Assembly (NCBI GenBank): GCA_021324365.1
Contig: JAJPJE010000070.1
Span: 1-64,000 of the forward strand
Length of the DNA: 64,000 nt
Reading direction: 5' to 3'
Source of the DNA: Terriglobia bacterium
Lineage (GTDB): Bacteria; Acidobacteriota; Terriglobia; Terriglobales; Acidobacteriaceae
In this document: piece after piece, positions 15,626 through 25,568 of the stretch
Numbering within the stretch: the first letter of the stretch is position 1
How the letters are laid out: every line of letters starts with the position of its first letter
The notes under the pieces: generated by a model
Databases searched by the model: none
What the model saw: only the letters and a program-made list of their open reading frames with translations
Told to the model about the DNA's origin: nothing
Program-made: the position numbers and the translations under genes

Positions 15626-17582
15626 AAAGCCTCTTGTCGCACTCATCCCGATCCTCTGGACCTGCCTTGCCGCAGCATCGACTTCCGTACCCGCTTGGTT
15701 GAAGCAGGCGGCGGTCGAAAAGCTACCTGCGTATCCTCCGGATACCAAGGCGGTCGTCATTTCTGACGAAATCGAAAACGTGGTGGAAGCTCCGGGCCAG
15801 TTCGTAGAACACGAACGGCGCATCGTGAAAATTCTGCGGCCGGGGGGACGCGACTACGACCTTATCTTCGTCCCCCTTCAGCGCCAGGACAAACTTCTCT
15901 CGCTCCATGCCTGGAGCATCGATGCAAGCGGCCACCAATTCGAGCTAAAAGACAAGGACTTTGAAGAAGTCAGCCGTTTCCCGAACGAAATCCTGTATGA
16001 CGATGTTCGTGCCAAGTATGCGCGTGCTCCCGCAGGCGAGCAGGTGGGCACGGTCATCGGGTACGAGTACGAAGTCCGCTACACCAACTGGATCAACCAG
16101 GTGAGTTGGGAATACCAGGAGCGTATTCCCGTACATCACGCCCAGTTCACGCTTCAACTACCGCAGGGATGGGAATACAAGTCAGCTTGGTCAGATTCGA
16201 ATAGCGCCGAACCGCAACGCCTCGCCGATAACCGCTGGCAGTGGATGAAATCTGACGTACCCGCTGTGACCGACGATGAGACGCTTATGCCCGACCCAAC
16301 CGGATTGGAGGCGCGGGCGGAGTTTGCCTACTTCGGTCCAAACAGCGGAACCGCACTCAGCGGCTCGTGGACAGCAATCGCCAACTGGGAATCTAACCTC
16401 GCGCAGGGCCGCCGCGATCCGTCTCCGCAGATTATCGCAAAGGTGCAGGAGCTCATCGCCGGTAAAACGGATTTCGACAGCAAGGTTCGTACGCTTGCCG
16501 ATTACGTCCAGAGCAATATCCGGTACGTCGCCATCGAAATTGGAGTCGGCGGATGGCAGCCTCATGCGGCGGCGGATGTTTTTCACTACGGCTATGGAGA
16601 TTGCAAAGACAAAGCGACGCTGCTCAGCTCCATGCTGCAAGCCGCCGGCATTCGCTCGCACTATGTCATCGTTCAGGTGCATCGGGGTGTCGTGCATCCC
16701 GGCTTGCCCACTCCATTCGCTTTCAACCACGTGATCCTGGCGATCGACTTACCCGCGGACGCCCCAGTCGCCAGCTATCACAGTGTCGTGCGCGCGAAAT
16801 CCGGCAAGCCGTATTTACTTTTCGATCCGACTAGCGAATACACGCCTGTCGGAGAGCTCCCCTCCTACGCTGAAGAGAACTACATGCTGCTGGTTACCGA
16901 TAGCGACGGCGAACTGATTCACCTTCCCACCGTCGATCCCGCAAGCAACACTCTTGTCCGTGCTGGAAAGTTCAAGCTCGCCGATGATGGCACTCTCTCC
17001 GGCCAAGTGGTGGAGGACCGTACAGGATATTACGCATTGCGGGAACGTTATGCCTTCAAAGACGCTAATGAGCAGCAGCGATCCAAGTACCTGGAGACTT
17101 TCTTAAACCGCTCGCTCAAGCAATTTTCCTTGCAGAAGCCGCAAATCCTGGGACTCGATACCCGCGACAAACTCACCGTGAAATACAGCTTCACCACTGC
17201 CGGGTATGCGCAGAATATGGGTCCGCTCATGTTGGTGCGCCCCCGCGTTGTCGGCGAAAAGGCGCTTGAACTCGATTGGGCGAAACCACGCCTGCATGCG
17301 GTTGAATTGCGCGCCAGCAGCCAGGAATCGGACACCTACGAAATCGAGTTACCAGCGGGATACAAAGTCGACGATATTCCCGACCCTGTAAAGATCGATG
17401 CCGGCTTCGCCATTTATCAGAGCAAAACGGAAGTCGATGGGCAAACATTGCGTTATCACCGGGAATATACGGTGCGCTCGGTAGAAATCAGTCCAGACAA
17501 ATTTGCTGAGTTGAAAACTTTCGAAGGCCGCATCGGCGCCGACGAAAGAGCCGCAGTTGTGTTGAAGAAGAGCACGCCCTAG
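15609..17582 (+). CDS. DUF3857/transglutaminase-like exported protein, catalytic triad intact, 657 aa
   Basis: A paralogue of the preceding gene, starting at GTG 15609 inside it. An N-terminal hydrophobic segment (LVALIPILWTCLAAASTSVP) exports it. DUF3857 spans roughly residues 45-260. The transglutaminase core has Cys near 332 in YGDCKDKATLLSSMLQAAGI, His near 374 in FNHVILAIDL and Asp near 406 in LFDPTSEYTPVG. The C-terminal third is a DUF3858-like beta domain. The substrate is unknown. The pairing of an active and an inactive copy in one operon suggests a heteromeric complex, which is inference. Confidence 0.9.
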   Translation: MPRSTRKPLVALIPILWTCLAAASTSVPAWLKQAAVEKLPAYPPDTKAVVISDEIENVVEAPGQFVEHERRIVKILRPGGRDYDLIFVPLQRQDKLLSLHAWSIDASGHQFELKDKDFEEVSRFPNEILYDDVRAKYARAPAGEQVGTVIGYEYEVRYTNWINQVSWEYQERIPVHHAQFTLQLPQGWEYKSAWSDSNSAEPQRLADNRWQWMKSDVPAVTDDETLMPDPTGLEARAEFAYFGPNSGTALSGSWTAIANWESNLAQGRRDPSPQIIAKVQELIAGKTDFDSKVRTLADYVQSNIRYVAIEIGVGGWQPHAAADVFHYGYGDCKDKATLLSSMLQAAGIRSHYVIVQVHRGVVHPGLPTPFAFNHVILAIDLPADAPVASYHSVVRAKSGKPYLLFDPTSEYTPVGELPSYAEENYMLLVTDSDGELIHLPTVDPASNTLVRAGKFKLADDGTLSGQVVEDRTGYYALRERYAFKDANEQQRSKYLETFLNRSLKQFSLQKPQILGLDTRDKLTVKYSFTTAGYAQNMGPLMLVRPRVVGEKALELDWAKPRLHAVELRASSQESDTYEIELPAGYKVDDIPDPVKIDAGFAIYQSKTEVDGQTLRYHREYTVRSVEISPDKFAELKTFEGRIGADERAAVVLKKSTP

Positions 17583-17604
17583 CCATTCGAACTGACTGGC
17601 GCCT

Positions 17605-19329
17605 TCAGAACGCTCCGCCACCGCCGCCGCCGAACCCGCCGCCGGAGAACCCTCCACCGCTGCTGAATCCGCCTCCGCTCCAACCTGATCCCGTCGAACT
17701 TGCTCTCGGAGCAGACACGAACACCTGCTGCATGTCCGACGTCATCGAGTGCATGTTGTTGGTAAAGAATATCGGGTTAAACGTTGAGTACGGCGTAGGT
17801 CCGACGTACCAGGTCGGCGGGTTTTGCACGATACCTGCAAATGCCTGCGCCCAGCGGTGCTCCACTCCAAGCGCCATTGCGAAAGGAAGGTATTTTTCAA
17901 AGGTGTCCGGCGGCATGCGCTTCAAGCGGTCCGCGTCGACACGATTCATGAACTCCTGGAACCCGAGAATCTGCACAGCCGTTCGCCCGCCCAGCACGGT
18001 CTTCGCGGTCATCTGCCGGCCAAAGAGCCAGATGACGATAGCCGCAATCGCAATCCCTACGATGCTCACCACCGGGGCGTCGAAGAGCGAGAACCATCCG
18101 AAATACTGGCCGAGCACGAATGGAATCGCAATTACCGCGGCCGCCACAAACACGTAACTGTGTGCCGAATCGGGATCGACAATATACATTCCCTTGCGCC
18201 GCAGCGCCGCCATGATGTCCTGCTTCAGGATTGGAATCGCGGTGTAGAAACGATTTTTCAAGCTCGACAGACGCGTTGAAGTGCCACCCTGAAAGATGTT
18301 CTCCATCATCACGCGCTCGTGCGGCGTCAGGTCGCTCCACTGATCCATCGGTTTCACCAGCTGGAATTCGTAATCCTTGTGGCTGAACAACAGAACTTTT
18401 TCGTTGATCTCCTGAATCTTCAGGTACCCGCGCACCGCAAGATCGACAATGGTGGAGGTAATGTCGCGCGGATGGACCGCATCATCCACCAGCGATCCAG
18501 CCTCCGCAGGTGTGAATCCCTTCGGCGGCTCATATTGGGGCGCAACCGAAACCCCAGGATCAGGATCTCGTCCCCATGTGTACCAGGTGAACCACATCAC
18601 AATCAGCGCCCAGATAGGAATCAGTAATGCCGGATTTCCTCTGATAAACCACACAAACTTCGTCAGAGCGCTGGGGGGATGAAGAATTCCCTTCGGGATA
18701 TAAATATCAATTGTCAGGCCACCACGCATCGGCAGCGGGTTCGTGGTCGCGAAATTCACGTCGGAACCGTTTACCTCCGACGTTGCTTCCTCATCATGCG
18801 ATCCGTAAACACCAGTAAACGCCTGCGCGCGCAGGCTTCCGGACGCAGCGGGCGGAAATTTTACGTAGGCCGAAGCTTGGTCGATCGGTACTGGCCAATC
18901 GTTCCCTGTAACATTCCAGTAGAATTCATCGTGATCATCAAAGAATCGGGTCGCATTCGGCACCAAATAGGTGATGATGACCGTCTTCTGCGTATCAGTG
19001 GCGCCGGGAATAAAAATCTTCAGCTTGCGGTAGGCTCCTTCGCGGTGCGATTCATATTTCAGTGCCTGCCCGTCGCCATCCACGACGCCGTCGACCTTGA
19101 GAAAGAGCCGGTAGTTAGTGCCATTCGGCCCAGGGTAGTCGACGGGAATCGTGCGATAGATTCCCCGGTAGCTCCCGGAAAAGACCAGTTGAATCCGCTC
19201 CATCACGACGATGCCACCCTGGTCATCAACCGTAATCGTGGAGTTGAAATCGGAGATGCGCCAGTTACGCGCCCAGGCTGGCGTCAGCGCCAGGGCCAGG
19301 AAGAAGATGAAACCGATGATTTTTCTCAT
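17605..19329 (-). CDS. DUF2207 membrane protein with glycine-rich tail, 574 aa
   Basis: Start at ATG 19329 ([20 protein letters not shown], signal peptide). Residues about 20-210 are the extracytoplasmic DUF2207 beta domain ([33 protein letters not shown]). A membrane helix follows near 235 ([15 protein letters not shown]), then a cytoplasmic part and two more helices near 425-460, ending in a serine/glycine repeat ([18 protein letters not shown]). This tail is typical of the family. It stands downstream of lemA on the same strand, the usual partnership, perhaps in envelope maintenance. The longer frame to 19407 adds nothing recognisable. Confidence 0.9.
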   Translation of the reverse strand: MRKIIGFIFFLALALTPAWARNWRISDFNSTITVDDQGGIVVMERIQLVFSGSYRGIYRTIPVDYPGPNGTNYRLFLKVDGVVDGDGQALKYESHREGAYRKLKIFIPGATDTQKTVIITYLVPNATRFFDDHDEFYWNVTGNDWPVPIDQASAYVKFPPAASGSLRAQAFTGVYGSHDEEATSEVNGSDVNFATTNPLPMRGGLTIDIYIPKGILHPPSALTKFVWFIRGNPALLIPIWALIVMWFTWYTWGRDPDPGVSVAPQYEPPKGFTPAEAGSLVDDAVHPRDITSTIVDLAVRGYLKIQEINEKVLLFSHKDYEFQLVKPMDQWSDLTPHERVMMENIFQGGTSTRLSSLKNRFYTAIPILKQDIMAALRRKGMYIVDPDSAHSYVFVAAAVIAIPFVLGQYFGWFSLFDAPVVSIVGIAIAAIVIWLFGRQMTAKTVLGGRTAVQILGFQEFMNRVDADRLKRMPPDTFEKYLPFAMALGVEHRWAQAFAGIVQNPPTWYVGPTPYSTFNPIFFTNNMHSMTSDMQQVFVSAPRASSTGSGWSGGGFSSGGGFSGGGFGGGGGGAF

Positions 19330-19431
19330 GCGATTGGCATGTTTCGTGCCGTCGGTCAGTAGGGCTGATTTCACAAATATGCTTGAATGGGCGCGGCTCT
19401 CAGCCACGCCGTTTCGATTCGCCTCTGAACT

Positions 19432-19487
19432 ATCGGCTACTGGCTACCGCCTTATGACTACCGGCTGCTAGCTACTGACTACTGCCT
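19432..19487. repeat. Degenerate CTACTG/CTACCG short-repeat stretch
   Basis: The gap between lemA and the DUF2207 gene consists of repeated GGCTACTG, GGCTACCG, GACTACCG, GCTACTG and GACTACTG words in direct order over about 56 bp. No hairpin is obvious. Confidence 0.6.
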
Positions 19488-20045
19488 TCAAAACTTTACC
19501 TGTACGTTTTCACGCTCTTCCGGCGCCGACAGTTCAAAGAACTGCCGCGGCTGGAAGCCTAAAGAACCCGCCAACATGTTTGCCGGAAACGACTGGATGC
19601 GCGTGTTGTAGTCGCGCACTACAGCATTGTAATAACGGCGCGCGTTCTGCAATGCGTCTTCCACTTCCTTCAACGAATTCTGCAAAGAGGTGAATTGTTC
19701 CGAAGCCTGCAGCTGTGGATAGTTCTCCGCCACCGCAAACAACTGGCGTAGAGCTCCGGTCAACTGATTTTCTGCCTGCGCGCGATCGACGGGAGCTTGT
19801 GCAGTCATCGCAGCAGAGCGCCACTTCGCAATATTCTCGAACGTCCCTTTTTCGTGAGCCGCATATCCTTTCACCGTTTCTACCAGGTTCGGGATCAGAT
19901 CGTGACGGCGCTTTAACTGAACGTCAATGTCCGACCATGCCGAGTCGGCGCGAACTCGCAGTTGCACCAGACTGTTGTAGAGGGCGATCAGCATGAAGAC
20001 CACGATCGCCAGAATTACTAGAAACACAATCAGGCCCAGACTCAT
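19488..20045 (-). CDS. lemA: LemA family protein, 185 aa
   Basis: One N-terminal membrane helix (GLIVFLVILAIVVFMLIALY) followed by a long helical domain with the family signature YNSLVQLRVRADSAWSDIDV, QLKRRHDLIPNLVETVKGYA and the late block ARRYYNAVVRDYNTRIQSFP. Start at ATG 20045 because GGAGGCG stands just before it; an upstream start would put charged residues ahead of the anchor. It lies upstream of the DUF2207 gene, the normal arrangement. LemA has no agreed biochemical function. Confidence 0.95.
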   Translation of the reverse strand: MSLGLIVFLVILAIVVFMLIALYNSLVQLRVRADSAWSDIDVQLKRRHDLIPNLVETVKGYAAHEKGTFENIAKWRSAAMTAQAPVDRAQAENQLTGALRQLFAVAENYPQLQASEQFTSLQNSLKEVEDALQNARRYYNAVVRDYNTRIQSFPANMLAGSLGFQPRQFFELSAPEERENVQVKF

Positions 20046-20595
20046 CTCGCCTCCATATTTGCGGACGTCTCCCGCAAATTGTCGCACATCAGCCACACGA
20101 CTGGCCTATGCATAAGGAGGTACGGAGGTTGGAGACTTCTTGTTCCAAAGCTAACCCTGAGACTCCGGACTTCGTCTTACCCACTGGGCGCTCGCTCCAA
20201 ATAGCGAATACCTGAAGAAGAAACAGCCTTGGCACCGGAGATGCCACTGTGTGGGCTTTTCTGGGCACATTAGCAGCCCAATCCGTACCTGTTCGAGTTC
20301 CTGTTCGCAAGCTGAGTTGAGGTCTACACCTTTGGCATCCGCAATTGCACCTGACGGCGCTTCTCCTTGTATTTTTCGGAAAACTGTGAGCGATTTACTT
20401 CAGACAGGTGGCGGCTGCCGGAGTGATAGCTAAAGCAGATTTGTGTTGATTGATGGGTGCGATGGCTTTCGCCGCTCTTTGGGCTTCTCCGTGCCAGCTC
20501 TTCTCGTAACACGAGCGAAGAACTGTTAACTCAATCGAGAAACTCGGACCTCCGGGGATTAGTACCGGCCATCTAAATCGAACGCGGAGGCTGCA
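20046..20595. other. Intergenic, 550 bp
   Basis: Separates the divergent lemA and HPP-like genes. The short frames on both strands lack ribosome binding sites. I see no repeat, RNA gene or hairpin beyond weak ones. Confidence 0.55.
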
Positions 20596-21132
20596 ATGGC
20601 TTCCAAATCCGATGCACTCATGGCTCCGATCCTGGAAGGGGCCTTGATTCTCGCCGCGGGCGTAATTGGCCTCGCCGCTGGGGGACCATTACTCTTCAGC
20701 AGCCTGGGTCCAACCGTTTTTGAGCAGGTCGAGTTTCCAGAACGCAAAAGCGCCAATGTGTACAACATTCTGGTAGGTCACGGCCTCGCTTTAGGTGCTG
20801 GTTTCGTATCTCTCTATGTTACGGGCGCCTCGGCGGCGCCTGAGGTCGTTGCGTCGGGGCATGTGACTTGGCCTCGCGTGTGGGCCAGTGTTCTTGCGGT
20901 TGCACTCACTGCGCTGGCGACACTAGTCCTCAAAGCCACACAGCCTGCCGCGCTCTCTACGACACTGCTGGTTTCAACCGGAGCATTCGACACCGCATGG
21001 AAAGCTATGATGATCGTGCTCGGCGTGGTTGCGGTGACGGCTATCGGCCAGCCAGCCCGCTATTTGCGACTTCATCAAAAAGAGAAGTCCAAACAATCGG
21101 AGGCCCATCCCCCGGAACGCGAAGCTGCCTGA
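20596..21132 (+). CDS. HPP-like integral membrane protein, 178 aa
   Basis: GAGG precedes ATG 20596. Four hydrophobic segments (about 10-35, 58-80, 93-112 and 120-150) and the segment SSLGPTVFEQVEFPERKSAN, followed by V-G-H-G-L-A-L-G-A-G, resemble the HPP (PF04982) family, where 'P-x-x-N-x-x-x-G-H' is conserved. The His-Pro-Pro motif that names the family is not present, so it is a divergent member or a related four-helix protein. The charged C-terminal tail is probably cytoplasmic. Convergent with the SDR gene, with 3 bp between them. The substrate is unknown. Confidence 0.65.
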   Translation: MASKSDALMAPILEGALILAAGVIGLAAGGPLLFSSLGPTVFEQVEFPERKSANVYNILVGHGLALGAGFVSLYVTGASAAPEVVASGHVTWPRVWASVLAVALTALATLVLKATQPAALSTTLLVSTGAFDTAWKAMMIVLGVVAVTAIGQPARYLRLHQKEKSKQSEAHPPEREAA

Positions 21133-21135
21133 GTC

Positions 21136-22182
21136 TCACGCCGCTTCTTCTTGCCACTCACTTCTTTCCTGCATCTTCCGTCGGCCCCGGATTAAGCCGA
21201 ACGCCGCCCCCGCGAGTCCCAATCCAGCCGCTATGGCCAGCAACTTCGGATGTGTTTCCAGGAGCAACTCTACGCTGACGTCGCGGGAGCGGTCGTCGAA
21301 CATCCCGTGCGCCCCGTGATCGCCCGGCAGAGGTTCCCACAAGTTATTCGGCCGATTCGGATCCTCCGGACCGTCATGCTGCTGCGCCTCGTACCCGTTC
21401 TTTGCCAGGTATCGGTCCGCAAACGACGGCGCAATCTTGTTTCCCTCGATGGCATACACCGCCGACCAGGCAGCGTAGTATTCGCGCTTCTCCGGATGAT
21501 GAGCCGCGTAATAGATGGCACGAGCCGCAACTTCCGGCTGATAAATTGGTGGGACCGGCTGCGCTTTATGCGGTAAGCGGCTTTTCACCCAGCCGAACTG
21601 TGGCGTGTTCAAGGCGGGCATCTGCACCATCGTTGTATGCACGTTGCTCTTGTCGTGCAGCAACTCGGTCCGCAGCGAGGCTTGAAAACCCAGGATGGCG
21701 TGCTTGGAAGCACAGTAGGCGGCCTGCAGCGGAATACTGCGATAGGCCAGTGCCGAGCCGACGTGCACGATGGTTCCGCGATCGCGCGGGAGCATTCGCT
21801 TCAGCGCCGACAGCGTTCCATACACATATCCCAGATAAGTGACTTCTGTTACTCGCTTGAACTCTTTGGCCGTCATCTCTTTGATCGGCGAAAATACAGA
21901 GGTCATCGCGTCGTTCACCCAAATGTCGATAGGCCCAAGTTTCTTCTCAACCTGTGCTGCTGCATCTTCAACCTGCTCGGCATCAGCGACATCGGTCGGA
22001 AGCACCAAGGCTTTCCCTCCGGCTGCCTCGACCTCCCTTTTGGCTGCTTTCAGGCCATCTACTCCCCGAGCTACCAGTCCGATCCAGGCTCCGTGACGCG
22101 CAAACTCCCGAACTGCTGCTCGTCCCGCCCCCGCAGAGGCGCCGGTGATTACCACAATCTCATTCTTCTTTGTTTTTGCCAT
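21136..22182 (-). CDS. Short-chain dehydrogenase/reductase with C-terminal membrane anchor, 348 aa
   Basis: A classical SDR: cofactor loop TGASAGAG (residues 13-20), N-D-A near 90, Ser143, Tyr156 and Lys160 (YCASK). Asp/Arg choice after beta-2 (VARG) suggests NADP(H). About 100 residues follow the core, including YEAQQHDGPEDPNRPNNLWE, a pattern common in SDRs of soil bacteria, and a C-terminal hydrophobic helix (LLAIAAGLGLAGAAFGLI) with a basic tail, so it is probably a tail-anchored form. Divergent from the FAD oxidoreductase. Confidence 0.9.
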   Translation of the reverse strand: MAKTKKNEIVVITGASAGAGRAAVREFARHGAWIGLVARGVDGLKAAKREVEAAGGKALVLPTDVADAEQVEDAAAQVEKKLGPIDIWVNDAMTSVFSPIKEMTAKEFKRVTEVTYLGYVYGTLSALKRMLPRDRGTIVHVGSALAYRSIPLQAAYCASKHAILGFQASLRTELLHDKSNVHTTMVQMPALNTPQFGWVKSRLPHKAQPVPPIYQPEVAARAIYYAAHHPEKREYYAAWSAVYAIEGNKIAPSFADRYLAKNGYEAQQHDGPEDPNRPNNLWEPLPGDHGAHGMFDDRSRDVSVELLLETHPKLLAIAAGLGLAGAAFGLIRGRRKMQERSEWQEEAA

Positions 22183-22348
22183 GAGTGTAGTGATGCATTC
22201 CGCTCCTTCTTTGTTCGCCGGTCCGAGACGTATTTGCAGACACCCGCATTCGTCAGACGGACATCGAAATAATAGAAAAGACGGCTCATATATCTTTTGA
22301 CGATACTTATAAACAAGCGCTCTTCATCAGAAACGAGATTTTCCCCTG

Positions 22349-22364
22349 AGATCGGCGCCGATCT
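22349..22364. promoter_or_regulatory. Perfect 16-bp palindrome AGATCGGCGCCGATCT
   Basis: Lies in the 250-bp divergent region between the SDR and FAD-oxidoreductase genes, 68 bp before the latter's ATG. Perfect symmetry over 16 bp in a control region suits a dimeric repressor. The binding protein is not known. Confidence 0.45.
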
Positions 22365-22432
22365 TGGATAGATCAACCAGAGCGTCACAACCATCAAAGC
22401 AGCCTTTCCAATATGCCGCCAAGGAGTAATAG

Positions 22433-25400
22433 ATGTCTGTCAGCAGAATCCTTTCCGTCGAAGAACTAACCGCCCGCACGCGTAAGATTGAAGACACCCA
22501 GAAGCCAAACCTCCTACCGCAGGCCGAACGCGATCTGCAGGCAGAACTGCAGAAGAGAGTGGAAGGAGAGGTCCGCTTCGATGCTGGCACAAAAGCCATG
22601 TATGCCGTCGACGGTTCCAACTATCGCCAGGTGCCGATTGGCGTTATCATTCCCCGCTCCAAGGAAGACGTCATTAACACGGTTGCGGTGTGTCGCGAGT
22701 TCGGCGTTCCACTTCTCTCACGCGGCGGAGGAACTAGCCTCGCCGGAGAATGTTGCAACACCGCCATCGTGATTGACTGGTCGAAATACATGCGTGGCGT
22801 GCTGGAGGTAAACGTACAAGAGCGCTACGGTCGGGTTCTGCCGGGCACCGTCTGTGATGAGTTTCGGGACGCTGCGTTGAAAAAAAGCAACAACCTGCTG
22901 GTGTGGGGCCCGGATCCCGCTACACACAACCATTGCTGCTTTGGAGGCATGATCGGCAATAACTCCTGCGGGGCACACGCGCAGATGTCGGGGAAAACAG
23001 ACAACAACATTGAAGAGCTGGAGATCCTGCTTTATGACGGCACTCACATGACGGTTGGCTGGATGACCGACGAGGAACTGACATCTGCGATCGACAAGGG
23101 TGGACGCATTGGTCAGATCTACTCGTCTCTAAAAGCGCTTCGCGACCGCTACACCGATCAGATCCGGAAGAAATATCCTCCAATTCCCCGCCGCGTGTCC
23201 GGCTACAACCTTGATCAACTCATCCCAGGACCCGACGGCCGCTTCAACGTCGCGCGCTCGCTTGTAGGCAGCGAAGGCACACTGGTCACGGTTCTGGAAG
23301 CAAAATGTCGCCTCATCGATGCCCGTGCGCAGCGCGTCATCGTAGTCCTCGGCTATCCCAGCGTTTATGAGGCTGCCGACCACGTTCCGGAGCTGGATCG
23401 GTTCAATCCTACCGCCCTCGAAGGTATGGATGATCGCTTGTACGACAACATGGAAAAGAAGGGAGGCGCCGATCGCAACTACCTGCGCATGCTCCCCGAA
23501 GGCAAGGGATGGCTGATGGTCGAACTTGGTGCCGACGAACACGAAGCCGCGCTCAGCACTGCGCACGAATTGATGGACTCGCTAAAAGGCAAGCCGAACG
23601 CTCCCAGCATAAAGCTCTTTACCGACAAGACAGAAATGCAGAATCTCTGGAACATGCGCGAGTCCGGTCTGGGAGCCACTGCTTTCGTTCCGGGTGAGCC
23701 TAATACGTGGCCTGGCTGGGAGGATTCCGCAGTCCCTCCGGAGAAGCTCGGCGGTTATCTGCGCGAACTTCGTGGCCTGTATAACAAGTACCAGTACAAT
23801 CCTGCGCTCTACGGCCATTTCGGACAGGCCTGCGTACATTGCCGTGTCGACTTCGATCTCACCTCCGAATCCGGCATTCGCAAGTTCCGATCTTTTATGG
23901 AGGAAGCCACCGATCTCTGCGTGAAGTACGGAGGCAGTCTGAGCGGTGAGCATGGCGACGGCCAGGCGCGCGGCGAATTCCTCTACAAGATGTTCGGCGA
24001 GGAACTAATTCAGGCATTTCGCGATTTCAAATCCATCTGGGACCCCGATTGGAAGATGAATCCGGGCAAGGTGATTGACCCATATCGAATCGATCAGAAT
24101 CTCCGACTTGGTGCCGATTACAACCCGTGGAAACCAAAAACGCATTTCCAGTTCCCCGACGATCACGGCAGCTTTGCCCACGCGGCTTTACGTTGCGTAG
24201 GAGTCGGCAAGTGCCGGCGTGAACACGGCAAGAGTCCTGACGATGACGTGATGTGTCCCAGCTATATGGTCACACGCGAAGAGCGCCACACCACTCGCGG
24301 GCGTGCTCACCACCTTTGGGAAATGTTGAACGGCGATGTCATTGACGGTGGCTGGCGCGACGAGCACGTCAAAGAAGCACTCGACTTGTGTCTCGCATGT
24401 AAAGGCTGCAAAGGTGATTGCCCTGTCAACGTCGACATGGCGACCTACAAGGCCGAATTCCTCTCCCATTATTGGGAAGGCAGGCTGCGCCCCCGTTATG
24501 CCTACGCTTTCGGGCTCATCGACCAGTGGTCGCGCGCCGCTACCCTCTGGCCCGGACTGGTAAACCTGACAACTCAAACGCCCGTGCTGAGCCATATTGC
24601 CAAGTTGATCTCGGGCATGCCGATGGAGCGCAAGATTCCGCAATTCGCACCGGAAAACTTCCAGAGCAAGTTTCGCAAGCGCGACTGGCGCGGACGGCAA
24701 CCGAAGGGCAAAGTCCTGCTCTGGCCCGATACATTCAACAACTATTTCTTCCCGGAAACCAGCATGGCTGCTGCTGAAGTGCTCGAAGATGCCGGCTTCA
24801 ACGTGGAAGTGCCCGGTCAACACGTCTGTTGCGGACGTCCGCTTTACGACTACGGCATGCTTGATTTAGCGAAAAAGTACCTCCAGCGCACCATGCGGCA
24901 ATTCCGTCGGCAGATCGAGAGTGGCGTTCCCTTCGTTGTACTCGAACCGAGTTGTGCATCCGTGTTCCGCGATGAACTGCATAATCTTTTCCCCAATGAT
25001 CCCGTAGCCGAGAAACTCCGCAACCAGACACTGCTTCTCAGCGAGTTCCTCGAGAAGAAGGCTCCCGATTATCAGGTTCCTCAGCTAAACGCCCGCGCGG
25101 TTGTGCAAGGGCACTGCCATCACAAATCCTTGCTGAAGTTCGACGACGAAAAGTCGGTTCTCAAGAAAATGGGCATGGACGCTGACATTCTCACCTCAGG
25201 TTGCTGCGGAATGGCGGGCTCCTTCGGCTTCGAAAGCGACAAGTATGAGGTCTCCGTAGCAATCGGAGAGCGTGCGTTGCTCCCGAAAGTCCGAGAAGCA
25301 GAACGGTCCACTGTCATCATCGCCGACGGGTTCAGTTGCCGCGAGCAGATCGCGCAAGACACCGACCGGCACGCCTTGCATCTGGCTGAAGTTCTTCAGC

Positions 25401-25558
25401 TCGCGCGCCGTGGCGATCACAGTTTCGGCAACACCGCTGAAGAGCCCATCGTCGCCCGCAGAAAGGCTGCCCTGCGGAAATCGCGTTACAAGACGTTGGG
25501 CATTCTGGCGGGTATCAGCGTGGCTGCGGGCTTGCTGATCAAACTCGCAATTGACTGA
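22433..25558 (+). CDS. FAD-linked oxidase / Fe-S / CCG-domain oxidoreductase (YdiJ-like), 1041 aa
   Basis: A D-2-hydroxyacid dehydrogenase-type fusion about as long as E. coli YdiJ. Domains in order: FAD-binding PCMH (about 70-290, with LLSRGGGTSLAGE and GGMIGNNSCG), FAD-linked oxidase C-terminal domain (about 300-560, SGEHGDGQARGEFLYKMFG), a region with CVGVGKCR and MCPSYM, a ferredoxin cluster CLACKGCKGDCPVN (about residue 650) and two CCG segments (HVCCGRPLYDYG, SGCCGMAGSFGFE). It probably oxidises D-lactate or D-2-hydroxyglutarate and passes electrons to the respiratory chain. A C-terminal helix (LGILAGISVAAGLLIKLAI) is an extra anchor. AAGGAG sets the start. Confidence 0.9.
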   Translation: MSVSRILSVEELTARTRKIEDTQKPNLLPQAERDLQAELQKRVEGEVRFDAGTKAMYAVDGSNYRQVPIGVIIPRSKEDVINTVAVCREFGVPLLSRGGGTSLAGECCNTAIVIDWSKYMRGVLEVNVQERYGRVLPGTVCDEFRDAALKKSNNLLVWGPDPATHNHCCFGGMIGNNSCGAHAQMSGKTDNNIEELEILLYDGTHMTVGWMTDEELTSAIDKGGRIGQIYSSLKALRDRYTDQIRKKYPPIPRRVSGYNLDQLIPGPDGRFNVARSLVGSEGTLVTVLEAKCRLIDARAQRVIVVLGYPSVYEAADHVPELDRFNPTALEGMDDRLYDNMEKKGGADRNYLRMLPEGKGWLMVELGADEHEAALSTAHELMDSLKGKPNAPSIKLFTDKTEMQNLWNMRESGLGATAFVPGEPNTWPGWEDSAVPPEKLGGYLRELRGLYNKYQYNPALYGHFGQACVHCRVDFDLTSESGIRKFRSFMEEATDLCVKYGGSLSGEHGDGQARGEFLYKMFGEELIQAFRDFKSIWDPDWKMNPGKVIDPYRIDQNLRLGADYNPWKPKTHFQFPDDHGSFAHAALRCVGVGKCRREHGKSPDDDVMCPSYMVTREERHTTRGRAHHLWEMLNGDVIDGGWRDEHVKEALDLCLACKGCKGDCPVNVDMATYKAEFLSHYWEGRLRPRYAYAFGLIDQWSRAATLWPGLVNLTTQTPVLSHIAKLISGMPMERKIPQFAPENFQSKFRKRDWRGRQPKGKVLLWPDTFNNYFFPETSMAAAEVLEDAGFNVEVPGQHVCCGRPLYDYGMLDLAKKYLQRTMRQFRRQIESGVPFVVLEPSCASVFRDELHNLFPNDPVAEKLRNQTLLLSEFLEKKAPDYQVPQLNARAVVQGHCHHKSLLKFDDEKSVLKKMGMDADILTSGCCGMAGSFGFESDKYEVSVAIGERALLPKVREAERSTVIIADGFSCREQIAQDTDRHALHLAEVLQLARRGDHSFGNTAEEPIVARRKAALRKSRYKTLGILAGISVAAGLLIKLAID

Positions 25559-25568
25559 AGTTAGGCGT

